11,491 nucleotides of DNA from NCBI GenBank assembly GCA_934675115.1, contig CAKUPH010000066.1, positions 1 to 11,491 on the forward strand, given 5' to 3'. A program made the translations under genes and the position numbers. The DNA comes from an uncultured Oscillospiraceae bacterium (GTDB lineage: Bacteria; Bacillota; Clostridia; Oscillospirales; Oscillospiraceae). The notes below the pieces were generated by a model. It saw only the letters and a program-made list of their open reading frames with translations, was not told the origin of the DNA and ran no database searches. Positions 1 to 7,092 of the stretch are shown piece by piece; position 1 is the stretch's first letter, and every line of letters begins with the position of its first letter.

Positions 1-505
<505 letters not shown>

Positions 506-791
506 GCGTGATTACCTCCCAAGTTATGTGAAATCTTTTTGATCTCTGATTTATTGGCCCTCCGGCCAAAATAAAAGCCCCGCCCGGTTTTCAGGGGCGA
601 AGCTGCGCTCCGCGGTACCACCCTGATTATCCCATGGCAGGACATCTCAACTCATCCGCTAACGGGGATGGGCCGTCCCGGTCGTCCCGGGCTGCTGGTG
701 AAGCGGCGCGCGCAGACGCTCTGCCGAAGGCTCTCACCGTCCCTTCTCGCTCATGGCCGCAGACTGCGCTTGACTTCGTCAAGGCTTTTAG
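506..791 (-). promoter_or_regulatory. T-box riboswitch leader of alaS
   Basis: The complement carries the canonical T-box AGGGTGGTACCGCG at 624..611, followed by a GC-rich hairpin and T-run (about 604..563) that would be the regulated terminator. Uncharged tRNA bound to the leader normally stabilises the antiterminator formed by the T-box and lets transcription enter the synthetase gene. Upstream, at about 780..690, the leader contains the motif GGTGAGAGCC typical of Stem I. An alanine codon GCU at 704..702 (next to GCC at 707..705) is a possible specifier, but I could not prove the fold, so the specifier is a guess; alanine specificity rests on the downstream gene. A small hairpin TTGGCC-GGAG-GGCCAA lies just after the terminator. 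Confidence 0.93.
563..604 (-). terminator. Regulated terminator of the alaS T-box
   Basis: On the minus strand CGCCCC and GGGGC arms with the loop TGAAAACCGGGC are followed by TTTTATTTT. It lies directly after the T-box sequence, where the terminator that competes with the antiterminator is expected. Confidence 0.75.
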
Positions 792-798
792 CTGTTTT

Positions 799-826
799 AT
801 TTTATCACAGTTTTATCCGTTGTCAA
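799..826 (-). promoter_or_regulatory. Sigma-A promoter of alaS
   Basis: Reading the minus strand: TTGACA (826..821), 16-bp spacer, TAAAAT (804..799), with TG one base before the -10 box (extended -10). Transcription would begin near 791, at the start of the T-box leader. It lies just downstream of the terminator of the preceding operon. Confidence 0.8.
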
Positions 827-841
827 TACCCACAAACCGCC

Positions 842-869
842 AAAAACCGGGCCGTTTTACCGGCCCGGT
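842..869 (-). terminator. Terminator of the mltG-U32 operon
   Basis: Minus-strand stem ACCGGGCCG / CGGCCCGGT (9 bp, perfect) with loop GTAAAA followed by TTTTT. It lies 14 nt after the stop codon of the U32 gene and insulates it from alaS. Confidence 0.9.
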
Positions 870-882
870 CTTTCGATTATAT

Positions 883-2094
883 TCAGGAGTTCTCCCGGCA
901 GGCCCGGATGATAGACAACGGCGGCGCGGGCCGGGGCAGCTTCATGCGGAACACCATCTGGGGGTGCCTCGGCTCGCTCAGCGGCCCGCCCTCCGCGTCC
1001 TCCATCATGGGGGCGGTGAAGGCCGTGGCCGCCGTGTCCGGCCCCATGAGCTCCACCTCGTCCCCGGCGGCGAACTTGTTGCGCAGGGACAGCGTGGCGT
1101 TGCCCTCGCTGTCGCAGTCCGTCACCACCGCCAGCACCTGCCAGTCCCGGATGTACCGGGCAGAATCGGTGTACTGGCCGGGGTAGCCGTAATAGAAGCC
1201 GGTGGAGTAGTGCCGGTGGCTCACCTTGTCCACCTCCGCCCGCCACACCGGGTCCAGTTCCCGGCCCTCCGCCGCCGCGTCGATGGCGTGGCGGTAGGCG
1301 GCGGTGACGGCGGCGGCATAATAGGCGCTCTTGGCCCGGCCCTCGATCTTCAGCGAGTCCAGCCCCGCGTCCATCAGCTCCGCCACGTGGTCGATCATGC
1401 ACATATCCCGACTGTTCAGAATGAACGTCTCCCCGTTTTCCTCGAAAATCGGGAAATACTCTCCCGGCCGCTTTTCTTCCATGAGGGCGTACTGATAGCG
1501 GCAGGGCTGGGCGCAGGCCCCCCGGCTGGCGTCCCGCCCGGTCATGTAGTTGGACAGCAGGCACCGGCCGGAATAGCTCACGCACATGGCCCCGTGGACG
1601 AAGGCCTCCACCTCCAGCTCCCGGGGCGTTTTCGCCCGCAGCTCCCGGATCTCGTCCAGCGACAGCTCCCGGGCCAGAATGACCCGGCTGGCCCCCAGAT
1701 CGTACCACGCCCGGGCCATCTCGTAATTCGTGACCCCCGCCTGAGTGGAGACGTGCACCTGCACATGAGGGGCGTATTTTTTGCACAGGGCCAGCACGCC
1801 CACGTCGGCGGCAATGACCGCGTCCGCCCCCAGCGACTCCAGCAGCTCCAGAAAGGCGGGCAGCCGGGCGATCTCATCGTTCCGGGCCATGGTGTTGCAC
1901 GTCACGTGGACCCGGACGCCGTGCCCGTGGGCCAGCGCCACCGCCTTCGCAAGGCCGTCCTCGTCGAAGTTTCCGGCGAAGGCCCGCATCCCGAAGGTGT
2001 TTCCCGCCAGATACACCGCGTCCGCCCCGTAGGCCACGGCCATGGTCAGCCGCTCCATATCCCCCGCCGGGGCCAAAAGCTCCGGCTTACCCAT
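883..2094 (-). CDS. U32 family protein, probable tRNA 5-hydroxyuridine synthesis protein (TrhP-like)
   Basis: A 403-residue member of the U32 (collagenase-like) family. The N-terminus GKPELLAPAGDMERL and the family signature EAFVHGAMCVSYSGRC (about residues 163-178) are clear. Four cysteines, C171, C178, C194 and C198 (the last two in GACAQPC), match the Fe-S ligand pattern of the TrhP branch, whose members (E. coli YegQ, B. subtilis YrrN/YrrO) take part in prephenate-dependent hydroxylation of wobble uridine in tRNA. The ATG at 2094 is chosen because family homology begins there; a start further upstream would read out-of-frame mltG sequence. It overlaps the mltG stop by 8 nt (ATGGGTAA) with no strong ribosome binding site, so translation is probably coupled. 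The mltG neighbourhood resembles yrrL-yrrN-yrrO of Bacillus, which supports the tRNA role over a protease role. Only one U32 copy is present here and no TrmR-type methyltransferase is seen. Confidence 0.88.
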   Translation of the reverse strand: MGKPELLAPAGDMERLTMAVAYGADAVYLAGNTFGMRAFAGNFDEDGLAKAVALAHGHGVRVHVTCNTMARNDEIARLPAFLELLESLGADAVIAADVGVLALCKKYAPHVQVHVSTQAGVTNYEMARAWYDLGASRVILARELSLDEIRELRAKTPRELEVEAFVHGAMCVSYSGRCLLSNYMTGRDASRGACAQPCRYQYALMEEKRPGEYFPIFEENGETFILNSRDMCMIDHVAELMDAGLDSLKIEGRAKSAYYAAAVTAAYRHAIDAAAEGRELDPVWRAEVDKVSHRHYSTGFYYGYPGQYTDSARYIRDWQVLAVVTDCDSEGNATLSLRNKFAAGDEVELMGPDTAATAFTAPMMEDAEGGPLSEPRHPQMVFRMKLPRPAPPLSIIRACRENS

Positions 2095-3268
2095 TGGAGG
2101 AATACTTCTGCACCAGCTGCTGGTGCTCGGCGTAGGTTTTGCTGAACTCGTGGCGCTTGGTCTCCGGGTTGAGAACATAGTAATAATACTTGGTGCTGTC
2201 CGGCTCCATGGCCGCCGCCAGCGCCTTCATGCCCGGGTTGGAGATAGGCCCGGCGGGCAGGCCCTTGTACAGATAGGTGTTGTAGGGGGAGTCGATGGCC
2301 TTGTCCGCCTCAGTGGGCACCTTGCCGCCGTTGAGATAGCTCAGGGTGGCGTCGATCTGGAGGAAGCCCGCCGTCTCCGCCCCGGTGTTGTTCAGGCGGT
2401 TGTAGATGACGGAGGCGATGGTCTTGTAGTCCTCGCCGTCGGTCTCCTTCTCGATGAGGGAGGCGATGGTGACGATGTCGTGGAGGGAGAACTGGCTCTC
2501 CTCGTTGAAGCGGCTCATATAGCCGCTCATCTTCTTATCGAAGTTCACCAGCATCTTGTTGATGACGTACTTGGGGTTCTCGCCCTTGTAGAACGTATAG
2601 GTGTCCGGGAACAGATAGCCCTCCAGCCGGTGGTAGTCCCCCAGCGGGATGTCCTTGAGCCAGTCAAAGCTGTACTCCCACGTGGCCGCCATGTCCTGGA
2701 GCTTGGCCTGAGTGGTGACGCCCTCCTTTTCCAGTAGGGCAAACAGCTGGTCGATGGTGTAGCCCTCGGGGATGGTCACGTCCACGGTCTGCCGGGTGGA
2801 GGAGGACGCGCTCATGTTGGACACCAGCGCCCGGTAATCCATCTCGCTGTCCAGTTCGTAGGTCCCGGCCACGATCTTCTGATCTGCCTTGGAGAACATG
2901 CCGAACAGCTTGAAGAGGAACTTGTACTCCACAAGTCCGGCATCCTTGAGCTGATCCGTCACGTAGTTCATGTCCACCCTGGACTCCGTGGTGGTCACGC
3001 CGTTGTCGTCGGTGACCTCCGTGTAGGTGACGACGCTCTCCGGGATCTCAATGACGGCGGAGGTCTCATCCTTGTTCAGGGACAGCAGGTCGTTGGCCCA
3101 TGACCAGCCCACGGTGGCCAGCACGGCGGACACGCCGATGACCACCAGAACGTATAAGAAGGCCGCCGCGGCCTTGGCCCCGCTGGAACGGCGCCGCCGC
3201 TTCTTCTGCGGCTGGCTGGTGCGCGTCCGACGGACAGTGCCGTTGGGGTTTCTCTGTTCTTCTGCCAT
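2087..3268 (-). CDS. mltG: Endolytic murein transglycosylase MltG (YceG-like)
   Basis: A membrane-bound lytic transglycosylase of 393 residues that cuts nascent peptidoglycan strands and is thought to set their length. The N-terminus is a basic, probably disordered cytoplasmic tail (QKKRRRR, residues 21-27), followed by one membrane segment at about 33-55. The extracellular part carries the LysM-like stretch around PEGYTIDQLFALLEKEGV (167-184). The catalytic core follows: IASLIEKET (268-276, with catalytic Glu273 by comparison with E. coli MltG Glu218), SVIYNRLN, LQIDATLSYLNG and YNTYLYKGLPAGPISNPG. The ATG at 3268 is chosen with AGGAG upstream; an in-frame GTG four codons earlier is possible but overlaps that site. 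It is the first gene of an operon with the U32 gene. All core motifs are intact. Confidence 0.95.
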   Translation of the reverse strand: MAEEQRNPNGTVRRTRTSQPQKKRRRRSSGAKAAAAFLYVLVVIGVSAVLATVGWSWANDLLSLNKDETSAVIEIPESVVTYTEVTDDNGVTTTESRVDMNYVTDQLKDAGLVEYKFLFKLFGMFSKADQKIVAGTYELDSEMDYRALVSNMSASSSTRQTVDVTIPEGYTIDQLFALLEKEGVTTQAKLQDMAATWEYSFDWLKDIPLGDYHRLEGYLFPDTYTFYKGENPKYVINKMLVNFDKKMSGYMSRFNEESQFSLHDIVTIASLIEKETDGEDYKTIASVIYNRLNNTGAETAGFLQIDATLSYLNGGKVPTEADKAIDSPYNTYLYKGLPAGPISNPGMKALAAAMEPDSTKYYYYVLNPETKRHEFSKTYAEHQQLVQKYSSNG

Positions 3269-3302
3269 GTAGTAGTTCACTCCTAACGCAGTATGTGTCA
3301 GT

Positions 3303-3325
3303 ATCATATCCAGTTTTTCCGTCTT
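3303..3325 (-). promoter_or_regulatory. Candidate promoter of mltG
   Basis: A good -10 box TATGAT (3308..3303, minus strand) lies about 35 nt before the mltG start, but the -35 region (around CCTGAA) is poor. The position is right; the strength is uncertain. Confidence 0.35.
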
Positions 3326-3349
3326 TCAGGCCATCGGCCGCCGTTGGGA

Positions 3350-3377
3350 ACCCATCGGTACGCCCCGGCATAGGATA
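3350..3377 (+). promoter_or_regulatory. Sigma-K-like promoter candidate for the cysteine-rich small gene
   Basis: AC at 3350..3351, 17 nt, then CATAGGATA at 3369..3377 fits the sigma-K consensus AC-N17-CATANNNTA reported for late mother-cell sporulation genes in Bacillus. No sigma-A type promoter is evident in the same interval. It would give a leader of roughly 90 nt before the small gene. The match is to a short consensus, so this is a candidate only. Confidence 0.4.
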
Positions 3378-3471
3378 ACTCGGAAACGGCGACAGGCGCC
3401 GGCCCCGAAGCCCTTGAAAAAGGCTCCCGGGCCGATGTCCGGGCCGGACTAAATCAAAGAGGTGACGTTGT

Positions 3472-3633
3472 ATGTGTTGTGGGAATAACGGTTGGGGCAA
3501 CGGCTGCTGGTGGATCATCATCCTGATCCTCATCCTGTGCTGCTGCGGCGGCTGGGGCGGCTGCGGCAACGGGTGCGGCAACGGGTGCGGCTGCAATAAT
3601 GGCTGCGGCTGCGACAACGGCTGCGGCTGCTGA
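3472..3633 (+). CDS. Cysteine/glycine-rich small protein with hydrophobic core (53 aa)
   Basis: A small gene that is easily missed: ATG at 3472, TGA at 3631..3633, with AAAGAGGTGA just upstream as a strong ribosome binding site and a strong terminator 16 nt after the stop. The product starts MCCGNNGWGNGC, has a short hydrophobic run WWIIILILIL (residues 13-22), then CCCGGWGG and a tail of Gly-Cys units spaced by Asn/Asp (GNGCGNGCGCNNGCGCDNGCGC is broken here as residues 32-53). By my count it has 14 Cys and 17 Gly in 53 residues. Similar tiny proteins in Clostridia carry the label chorion class high-cysteine HCB protein; their function is unknown to me. Possible roles are a spore-coat or envelope crosslinker, or a metal-binding peptide. 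The hydrophobic run suggests membrane contact. The short Gly-Cys repeats make an artefact unlikely given the flanking signals. Confidence 0.75.
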   Translation: MCCGNNGWGNGCWWIIILILILCCCGGWGGCGNGCGNGCGCNNGCGCDNGCGC

Positions 3634-3648
3634 CAGCGGGCCTACTTA

Positions 3649-3680
3649 GGCGGGCGGGGCGGATGCTCCGCCCGCCTTTG
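3649..3680 (+). terminator. Terminator of the cysteine-rich small gene
   Basis: Stem GGCGGGCGGGGC / GCTCCGCCCGCC (12 bp with one G-U pair), loop GGAT, followed by TTTG on the plus strand. The minus-strand reading has no T-run, so the convergent DJ-1 operon does not get a classic intrinsic terminator from it, although the hairpin could still protect its 3' end. Confidence 0.8.
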
Positions 3681-3688
3681 CCGTTTCC

Positions 3689-4246
3689 TTACTCGCCGTA
3701 GTGCATCCCGGCCCGGACGGACTCCGCCGTCTCCGCCCCCTTGAGTGCGGTGAGCAGGGCCAGCCCAAAGTCAAACGCCGCGCCGGGCCCCCGGCCGGTG
3801 ATGAGCTTCCCATCGGTGACGGCGGGCAACTCCATGCGGGCGGTGACGCCCGCGGCGGTCAGGTCCCCCTCCATGCCGGGGTAGCACACGGCGGACGCGC
3901 CCGCGCCGATGATCCCCCGGCGGCCCAGCATGGCGGGGGCGGCGCAGATGGCCGCGAGCCAGATGCCGTCATCCTCCGCGGCCCGGCGCACCAGCGCCAT
4001 GGCGGCGGCGCTGCCCTCGATGGATGCCACGCCCCCCAGTCCTCCGGGAAGCACCAGCATATCTCCCTCCGCAAAACTGACGCTTTCCGCCGCCGTGTCA
4101 CAGCAAACGGCGATCTTGTGAGCGCCGGAAACGGTCATGCCGCCGATGCCGGTGAGCGCGGCCTCCACGCCGCCCCGGCGGAGCACGTCGGCGGTGACCA
4201 GCGCCTCAGCCTCTTCAAACCCTTCGCCCAGCAGGATATAGACCAT
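3689..4246 (-). CDS. DJ-1/PfpI (YajL-like) family protein
   Basis: A 185-residue single-domain protein of the DJ-1/ThiJ/PfpI superfamily. Seen directly: the N-terminal LLGEGFEEAEA with an acidic residue (E14) at the place of DJ-1 Glu18, the strand LVLPGGLGG (65-73), and the nucleophile elbow AAICAAP with Cys101 corresponding to DJ-1 Cys106. The position of DJ-1 His126 appears to be Tyr in CYPGME, as in other bacterial members. Members have been described as deglycases, glyoxalases or chaperones, and the exact activity is disputed; nothing here decides it. The ATG at 4246 is preferred over the GTG at 4255 because AAGGAG lies 8 nt before the ATG. It is the last gene of a three-gene operon, 12 nt after the kinase-like gene. 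Confidence 0.9.
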   Translation of the reverse strand: MVYILLGEGFEEAEALVTADVLRRGGVEAALTGIGGMTVSGAHKIAVCCDTAAESVSFAEGDMLVLPGGLGGVASIEGSAAAMALVRRAAEDDGIWLAAICAAPAMLGRRGIIGAGASAVCYPGMEGDLTAAGVTARMELPAVTDGKLITGRGPGAAFDFGLALLTALKGAETAESVRAGMHYGE

Positions 4247-4258
4247 CGAAAACACTCC

Positions 4259-4930
4259 TTACTTTATAATACTGTCCACGATCTCCATGACCTCCCGGTG
4301 GATGTCCTCCATGGTGCGGAGCTGTCCCGCCCCGTCCACGCACCGGACCCGCCGCCAGCCGTAAAATTCCGCCGCCTGCGCCGCTGCGCCGCAGCAGGTT
4401 CGGAGATACTCCGTGTCCACCTCGTGGATGTCGGCGGTGGTGTGGGTGGCCGCCTCTCTGGCCCGGAGGTTTTCCACCGACCGCTCCACCGGCATGTCCA
4501 TCCACAGCACCGCGTCCGGCCGGGGCAGGCCCAGCCGGTCGTACTCAAAATCCGCCAGCCAGCGGAAAAACTCCTCCCGCTCCTCCGGCGGCAGCTTGGA
4601 CGCCTGATGGACGGCGTTGGAGGTGGTGTACCGGTCGGCCACCATCAGGCCGCCGTTTTCGTAGTAGCCGCCCCAGTCCTGCCTGTACCCGGCATACCGG
4701 TCCACGGCGTAAAAGGTGGACGCGGCGTAGGCGTTCACGTCGGAGGGGTGGGAGCCGAACTTTCCCCCCAGATAGAGCCGCACCAGCGCTGAGGACTCCT
4801 CCTGATACCGGGGAAACACCATGGTGCGGAACTCCTGCCCCCGGGCGCGCAGCGCCTCGCAGGCCAGCCGGAACTGGGTGGACTTGCCGGAGCCGTCCGT
4901 CCCTTCAAATACGATCAGCTTCCCGGACAT
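4259..4930 (-). CDS. dTMP kinase-like nucleotide kinase
   Basis: A 223-residue P-loop kinase of the thymidylate kinase family. The Walker A loop GTDGSGKST is at residues 10-18, an FPRY motif at 39-42, and the DRY motif at 99-101 (VADRYTTSN). It is longer than ordinary Tmk (about 205-210 residues) and belongs by its LGGKFG, NAYAAS and FYAVDRY segments to a second clostridial group that often exists beside a canonical Tmk. It would phosphorylate dTMP or a related (deoxy)nucleoside monophosphate with ATP; the substrate is inferred from the family. The ATG at 4930 follows GGAGGTG by about 7 nt; the in-frame ATG at 4945 would consume that site. It lies 27 nt after the glycosyltransferase gene and 12 nt before the DJ-1 gene, in one operon. 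The symbol tmk is withheld because a canonical tmk is probably elsewhere. Confidence 0.85.
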   Translation of the reverse strand: MSGKLIVFEGTDGSGKSTQFRLACEALRARGQEFRTMVFPRYQEESSALVRLYLGGKFGSHPSDVNAYAASTFYAVDRYAGYRQDWGGYYENGGLMVADRYTTSNAVHQASKLPPEEREEFFRWLADFEYDRLGLPRPDAVLWMDMPVERSVENLRAREAATHTTADIHEVDTEYLRTCCGAAAQAAEFYGWRRVRCVDGAGQLRTMEDIHREVMEIVDSIIK

Positions 4931-4957
4931 GGGAAACACCTCCAAATCAAGTTCTGC

Positions 4958-5680
4958 TTACTTGCCGCGCAGCCGCGCCCCGGCGGCGGACACCAGAAAC
5001 AGCGGCAGCTTCGCCATCCGCCCGATGCGGGACGGCTGGGTGCACAGGCGGTAGAACCACTCCATGCCCAGCTTCTGGAACGCCTCCGGCGCACGCTTCA
5101 CCGTCCCGGCGAACACGTCCAGCGAGCCGCCCAGCCCCACCAGCAGTTTCGCGCCGGTGGCCGCACCGTTGGCGGCGATCCACTTCTCCTGCTTGGGCGC
5201 GCCGAGGCAGACGAACACCGCCTCCGCCCCACTGTCCCGGATGGCCTGCACCACCGGGCCGTCCTCCTTGAAGTAGCCGTCGTGGGTGCCGCAGATCACA
5301 AGGCCGGGGTACTTCGCCTGAAGGTTGGCCGCCGCCATCTCCGCCACGCCGGGCTTCGCCCCCAGCAGGTACAGCCGCCGCCCGGTCCGCGCCATGCGCT
5401 CCATGAGGGCGGAGGCGAACTCGATGCCCGGCACCCGGCCCTTCAGCGGCCGGCCCAGAATCTTCGCCGCGTGGATGACCCCCACGCCGTCCGCCAGCAC
5501 CAGCGCCGCGTCCGCCAGTATCTTGGCAAACTCCGGGTCCTTTTCCGCGATCTGCACGATCTCCGGGTTGGGGGTGGCCACCAGATGGGGCCCCTCCTCG
5601 TCCAGCAGGGCCATGCCCCTGTCCACCGCTTCCTCCAGCGTCACGTCGTCAAAGGCGACGCCCAGCACATCGGTACGCAC
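4958..5680 (-). CDS. WecB/TagA/CpsF family glycosyltransferase (GT26)
   Basis: A 240-residue GT26 enzyme. The family adds a sugar, N-acetylmannosamine in TagA/TarA or ManNAcA in WecG, to an undecaprenyl-diphosphate-linked N-acetylglucosamine at the inner face of the membrane, at an early step of wall teichoic acid or other surface polymer synthesis. Motifs seen: TPNPEIV (36-42), LADGVGV with Asp64 at the place of the proposed catalytic Asp, GRPLKGRVPGIEF, LYLLGAKPG, CLGAPKQEKWI, GGSLDVFAGTVKRAP and the C-terminal GMEWFYRL plus the hydrophobic appendage KLPLFLVSAAG used for membrane contact. The start is GTG at 5680, 7 nt after AAGGAG. Length is normal. It is first in an operon with the kinase and DJ-1 genes, which are functionally unrelated, so no complete surface-polymer pathway is seen here. 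Confidence 0.92.
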   Translation of the reverse strand: MRTDVLGVAFDDVTLEEAVDRGMALLDEEGPHLVATPNPEIVQIAEKDPEFAKILADAALVLADGVGVIHAAKILGRPLKGRVPGIEFASALMERMARTGRRLYLLGAKPGVAEMAAANLQAKYPGLVICGTHDGYFKEDGPVVQAIRDSGAEAVFVCLGAPKQEKWIAANGAATGAKLLVGLGGSLDVFAGTVKRAPEAFQKLGMEWFYRLCTQPSRIGRMAKLPLFLVSAAGARLRGK

Positions 5681-5721
5681 TGTCTTGCTCCTTCCCGCCG
5701 GCGCGCAGGGCGCACCGACCC

Positions 5722-5750
5722 ATTATCATTTTCAGGTCATTTTACCACAA
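5722..5750 (-). promoter_or_regulatory. Promoter of the glycosyltransferase-kinase-DJ-1 operon
   Basis: Minus strand: TTGTGG (5750..5745), 17-bp spacer, GATAAT (5727..5722). The -10 box has five of six consensus bases; the -35 has only the TTG half. It lies about 40 nt before the GTG start. Confidence 0.55.
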
Positions 5751-5835
5751 CCGTTCCCAAAAGTCCATCCCGAAGGCCAACTGTTCACAGACTGTCCAAA
5801 ACCTTCCCCGGCAAAATCACCAGCCCATCCGCTGA

Positions 5836-5847
5836 TTTTACGTAAAA
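5836..5847 (+). promoter_or_regulatory. Perfect 12-bp palindrome upstream of the ABC transporter promoter
   Basis: TTTTACGTAAAA is a perfect palindrome ending 17 bp before the -35 box. A looser inverted repeat AAAATCA (5813..5819) / TGATTTT (5833..5839) overlaps its left half, and AATGCATT (5873..5880) sits in the promoter spacer. The position suits an activator or repressor site in the divergent promoter region; no regulator family is assigned. Confidence 0.4.
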
Positions 5848-5864
5848 AACCGTGTGTTTTCTCC

Positions 5865-5893
5865 TTGACATCAATGCATTAAAGCGTTATACT
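5865..5893 (+). promoter_or_regulatory. Sigma-A promoter of the ABC transporter operon
   Basis: TTGACA (5865..5870), exactly 17 bp, TATACT (5888..5893): one mismatch from the full consensus. The start would be near 5900, giving a leader of about 88 nt. The leader has two small hairpins, GAGCC-GGACA-GGCTC (about 5903..5917) and GCTTTG-TTGCCG-CAAAGC (5936..5953), neither followed by a T-run. No T-box sequence is present. Confidence 0.9.
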
Positions 5894-5987
5894 GTCCTCA
5901 CTGAGCCGGACAGGCTCTGTATTCTTTGTCTCACCGCTTTGTTGCCGCAAAGCAATAAAGCAATTGTTTTGTCTGGAGGAAATGAAA

Positions 5988-7034
5988 ATGAAAAAGCTCT
6001 CCCGCATCCTCGCGATGGTCATGGCGCTGGCCATGGTCCTCGCTCTGGCCGGATGTTCCAACTCCGGCTCCGGCGACAGCAACAGCGCCGCCCCGTCTGA
6101 CAACACCGAAACTCAGACCCCCGATGCCAACACCCCCGATGACGGCGGCGACGCCAAGACCTATCTGGTGGGCATCTGCCAGCTGGCGCCCCACGTGGCG
6201 CTGGACGCCGCCACTCAGGGCTTCAAGGACGCTCTGGTGGAGGCCCTCGGCGACAGCGTGAAGTTTGACGAGCAGAACGCCGCCGGCGAGTCCGCCACCT
6301 GCGCCACCATCGTTAACGGCTTCGTCTCCAAGGGCGTGGATCTGATGCTGGCCAACGCCACCCCCGCCCTGCAGGCCGCCGCCTCCGCCACCGGCGACAT
6401 CCCCGTGCTGGGTACCGCCGTCACCGAGTACGGCGTGGCGCTGGGTATCGACGGCTTCACCGGCACCGTGGGCACCAACGTCTCCGGCACCTCCGATCTG
6501 GCCCCGCTGGACGAGCAGGCCCAGATGATCAAGGACTGGTGCCCCGACGCCAAGACCGTGGGCCTGCTGTACTGCTCCGCCGAGCCCAACAGCAAGTATC
6601 AGGTGGACACCATCCAGACCTGTCTGGAGGCCCTCGGCTACACCTGCACCCAGTACGCCTTCTCCGACACCAACGACATGGCCTCCGTCACCCAGACCGC
6701 CGCTGACAACAGCGACGTACTCTATGTCCCCACCGATAACACCATCGCCAACAACACCGGCATCGTGGACAACATCTGCAACGGCAAAATCCCTGTGTTC
6801 GCCGGTGAGGAGGGCATCTGCGCCGGCTGCGGCGTGGCCACCCTGTCCATCAGCTACTACGATCTGGGCGTCGCCACCGGCAAGATGGCCGTCAAGATCC
6901 TGACCGGCGAGGCCAACGTGGCCGAGATGCCCATCGAGTACGCCCCTCAGGTCACCAAGAAGTACAATCCCGTCACCTGCGAGGCTCTGGGCCTGACCGC
7001 CCCCGACGGCTACGAAGCCATTGAGTCCAACTGA
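5988..7034 (+). CDS. ABC transporter substrate-binding lipoprotein (ABC_sub_bind / TrpX type)
   Basis: A 348-residue extracytoplasmic binding protein anchored to the membrane by lipid. The signal peptide MKKLSRILAMVMALAMVLAL ends in the lipobox LAGC with Cys23; a Ser/Asn/Asp/Pro-rich linker runs to about residue 56. The mature domain (57-348) has the look of the ABC_sub_bind family: KTYLVGICQLAPH, GFKDAL, repeated VDLMLANATPALQAAASA, IPVLGTAVTEYG, a hinge around KTVGLLYCSAEPNS, YVPTDNTIANN and IPVFAGEEGIC followed by LSISYYDLG. Family members pair with the permease and ATPase types found next to it, and some (TrpX of streptococci) bind tryptophan or other aromatic amino acids; the ligand here cannot be read. 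The second ATG (5988) is chosen because GGAGG then lies 8 nt upstream; the first ATG at 5982 is too close. It is followed by a hairpin that probably keeps its level above that of the permease. Confidence 0.92.
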   Translation: MKKLSRILAMVMALAMVLALAGCSNSGSGDSNSAAPSDNTETQTPDANTPDDGGDAKTYLVGICQLAPHVALDAATQGFKDALVEALGDSVKFDEQNAAGESATCATIVNGFVSKGVDLMLANATPALQAAASATGDIPVLGTAVTEYGVALGIDGFTGTVGTNVSGTSDLAPLDEQAQMIKDWCPDAKTVGLLYCSAEPNSKYQVDTIQTCLEALGYTCTQYAFSDTNDMASVTQTAADNSDVLYVPTDNTIANNTGIVDNICNGKIPVFAGEEGICAGCGVATLSISYYDLGVATGKMAVKILTGEANVAEMPIEYAPQVTKKYNPVTCEALGLTAPDGYEAIESN

Positions 7035-7051
7035 ACCAAAATTTGTTGAAA

Positions 7052-7087
7052 AAAGAGCGGAAAGGGGACTTCCCTTTTCCGCTCTTT
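7052..7087 (+). terminator. Intercistronic hairpin (attenuating terminator) after the binding protein
   Basis: A 16-bp stem AAAGAGCGGAAAGGGG / CCCTTTTCCGCTCTTT (one G-U pair), loop ACTT, with the short T-tract inside the stem end. It lies 17 nt after the stop codon. This arrangement usually leaves excess mRNA for the binding protein while some transcripts read through into the permease and ATPase genes. Confidence 0.7.
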
Positions 7088-7092
7088 GGCGC

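Noticed and set aside
563..826. Separate small RNA gene between alaS and the U32 gene
   Set aside because: The T-box consensus, terminator and promoter account for the transcript as the alaS leader.
634..2145. Open frame of 503 codons on the plus strand
   Set aside because: It crosses the alaS T-box and promoter and lies antisense to the U32 gene; composition is Arg/Gly/His-rich as expected for antisense of a GC-rich gene, with no ribosome binding site or family motif.
2095..2178. Longer N-terminus for the U32 protein
   Set aside because: The extra residues are Ser/Thr/Pro-rich out-of-frame mltG sequence; family homology starts at the methionine at 2094.
3066..3617. Open frame of 183 codons on the minus strand over the cysteine-rich gene
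   Set aside because: Gln/Pro/His repeats are simply the antisense of the Gly-Cys codons, and it overlaps the mltG start on the same strand.
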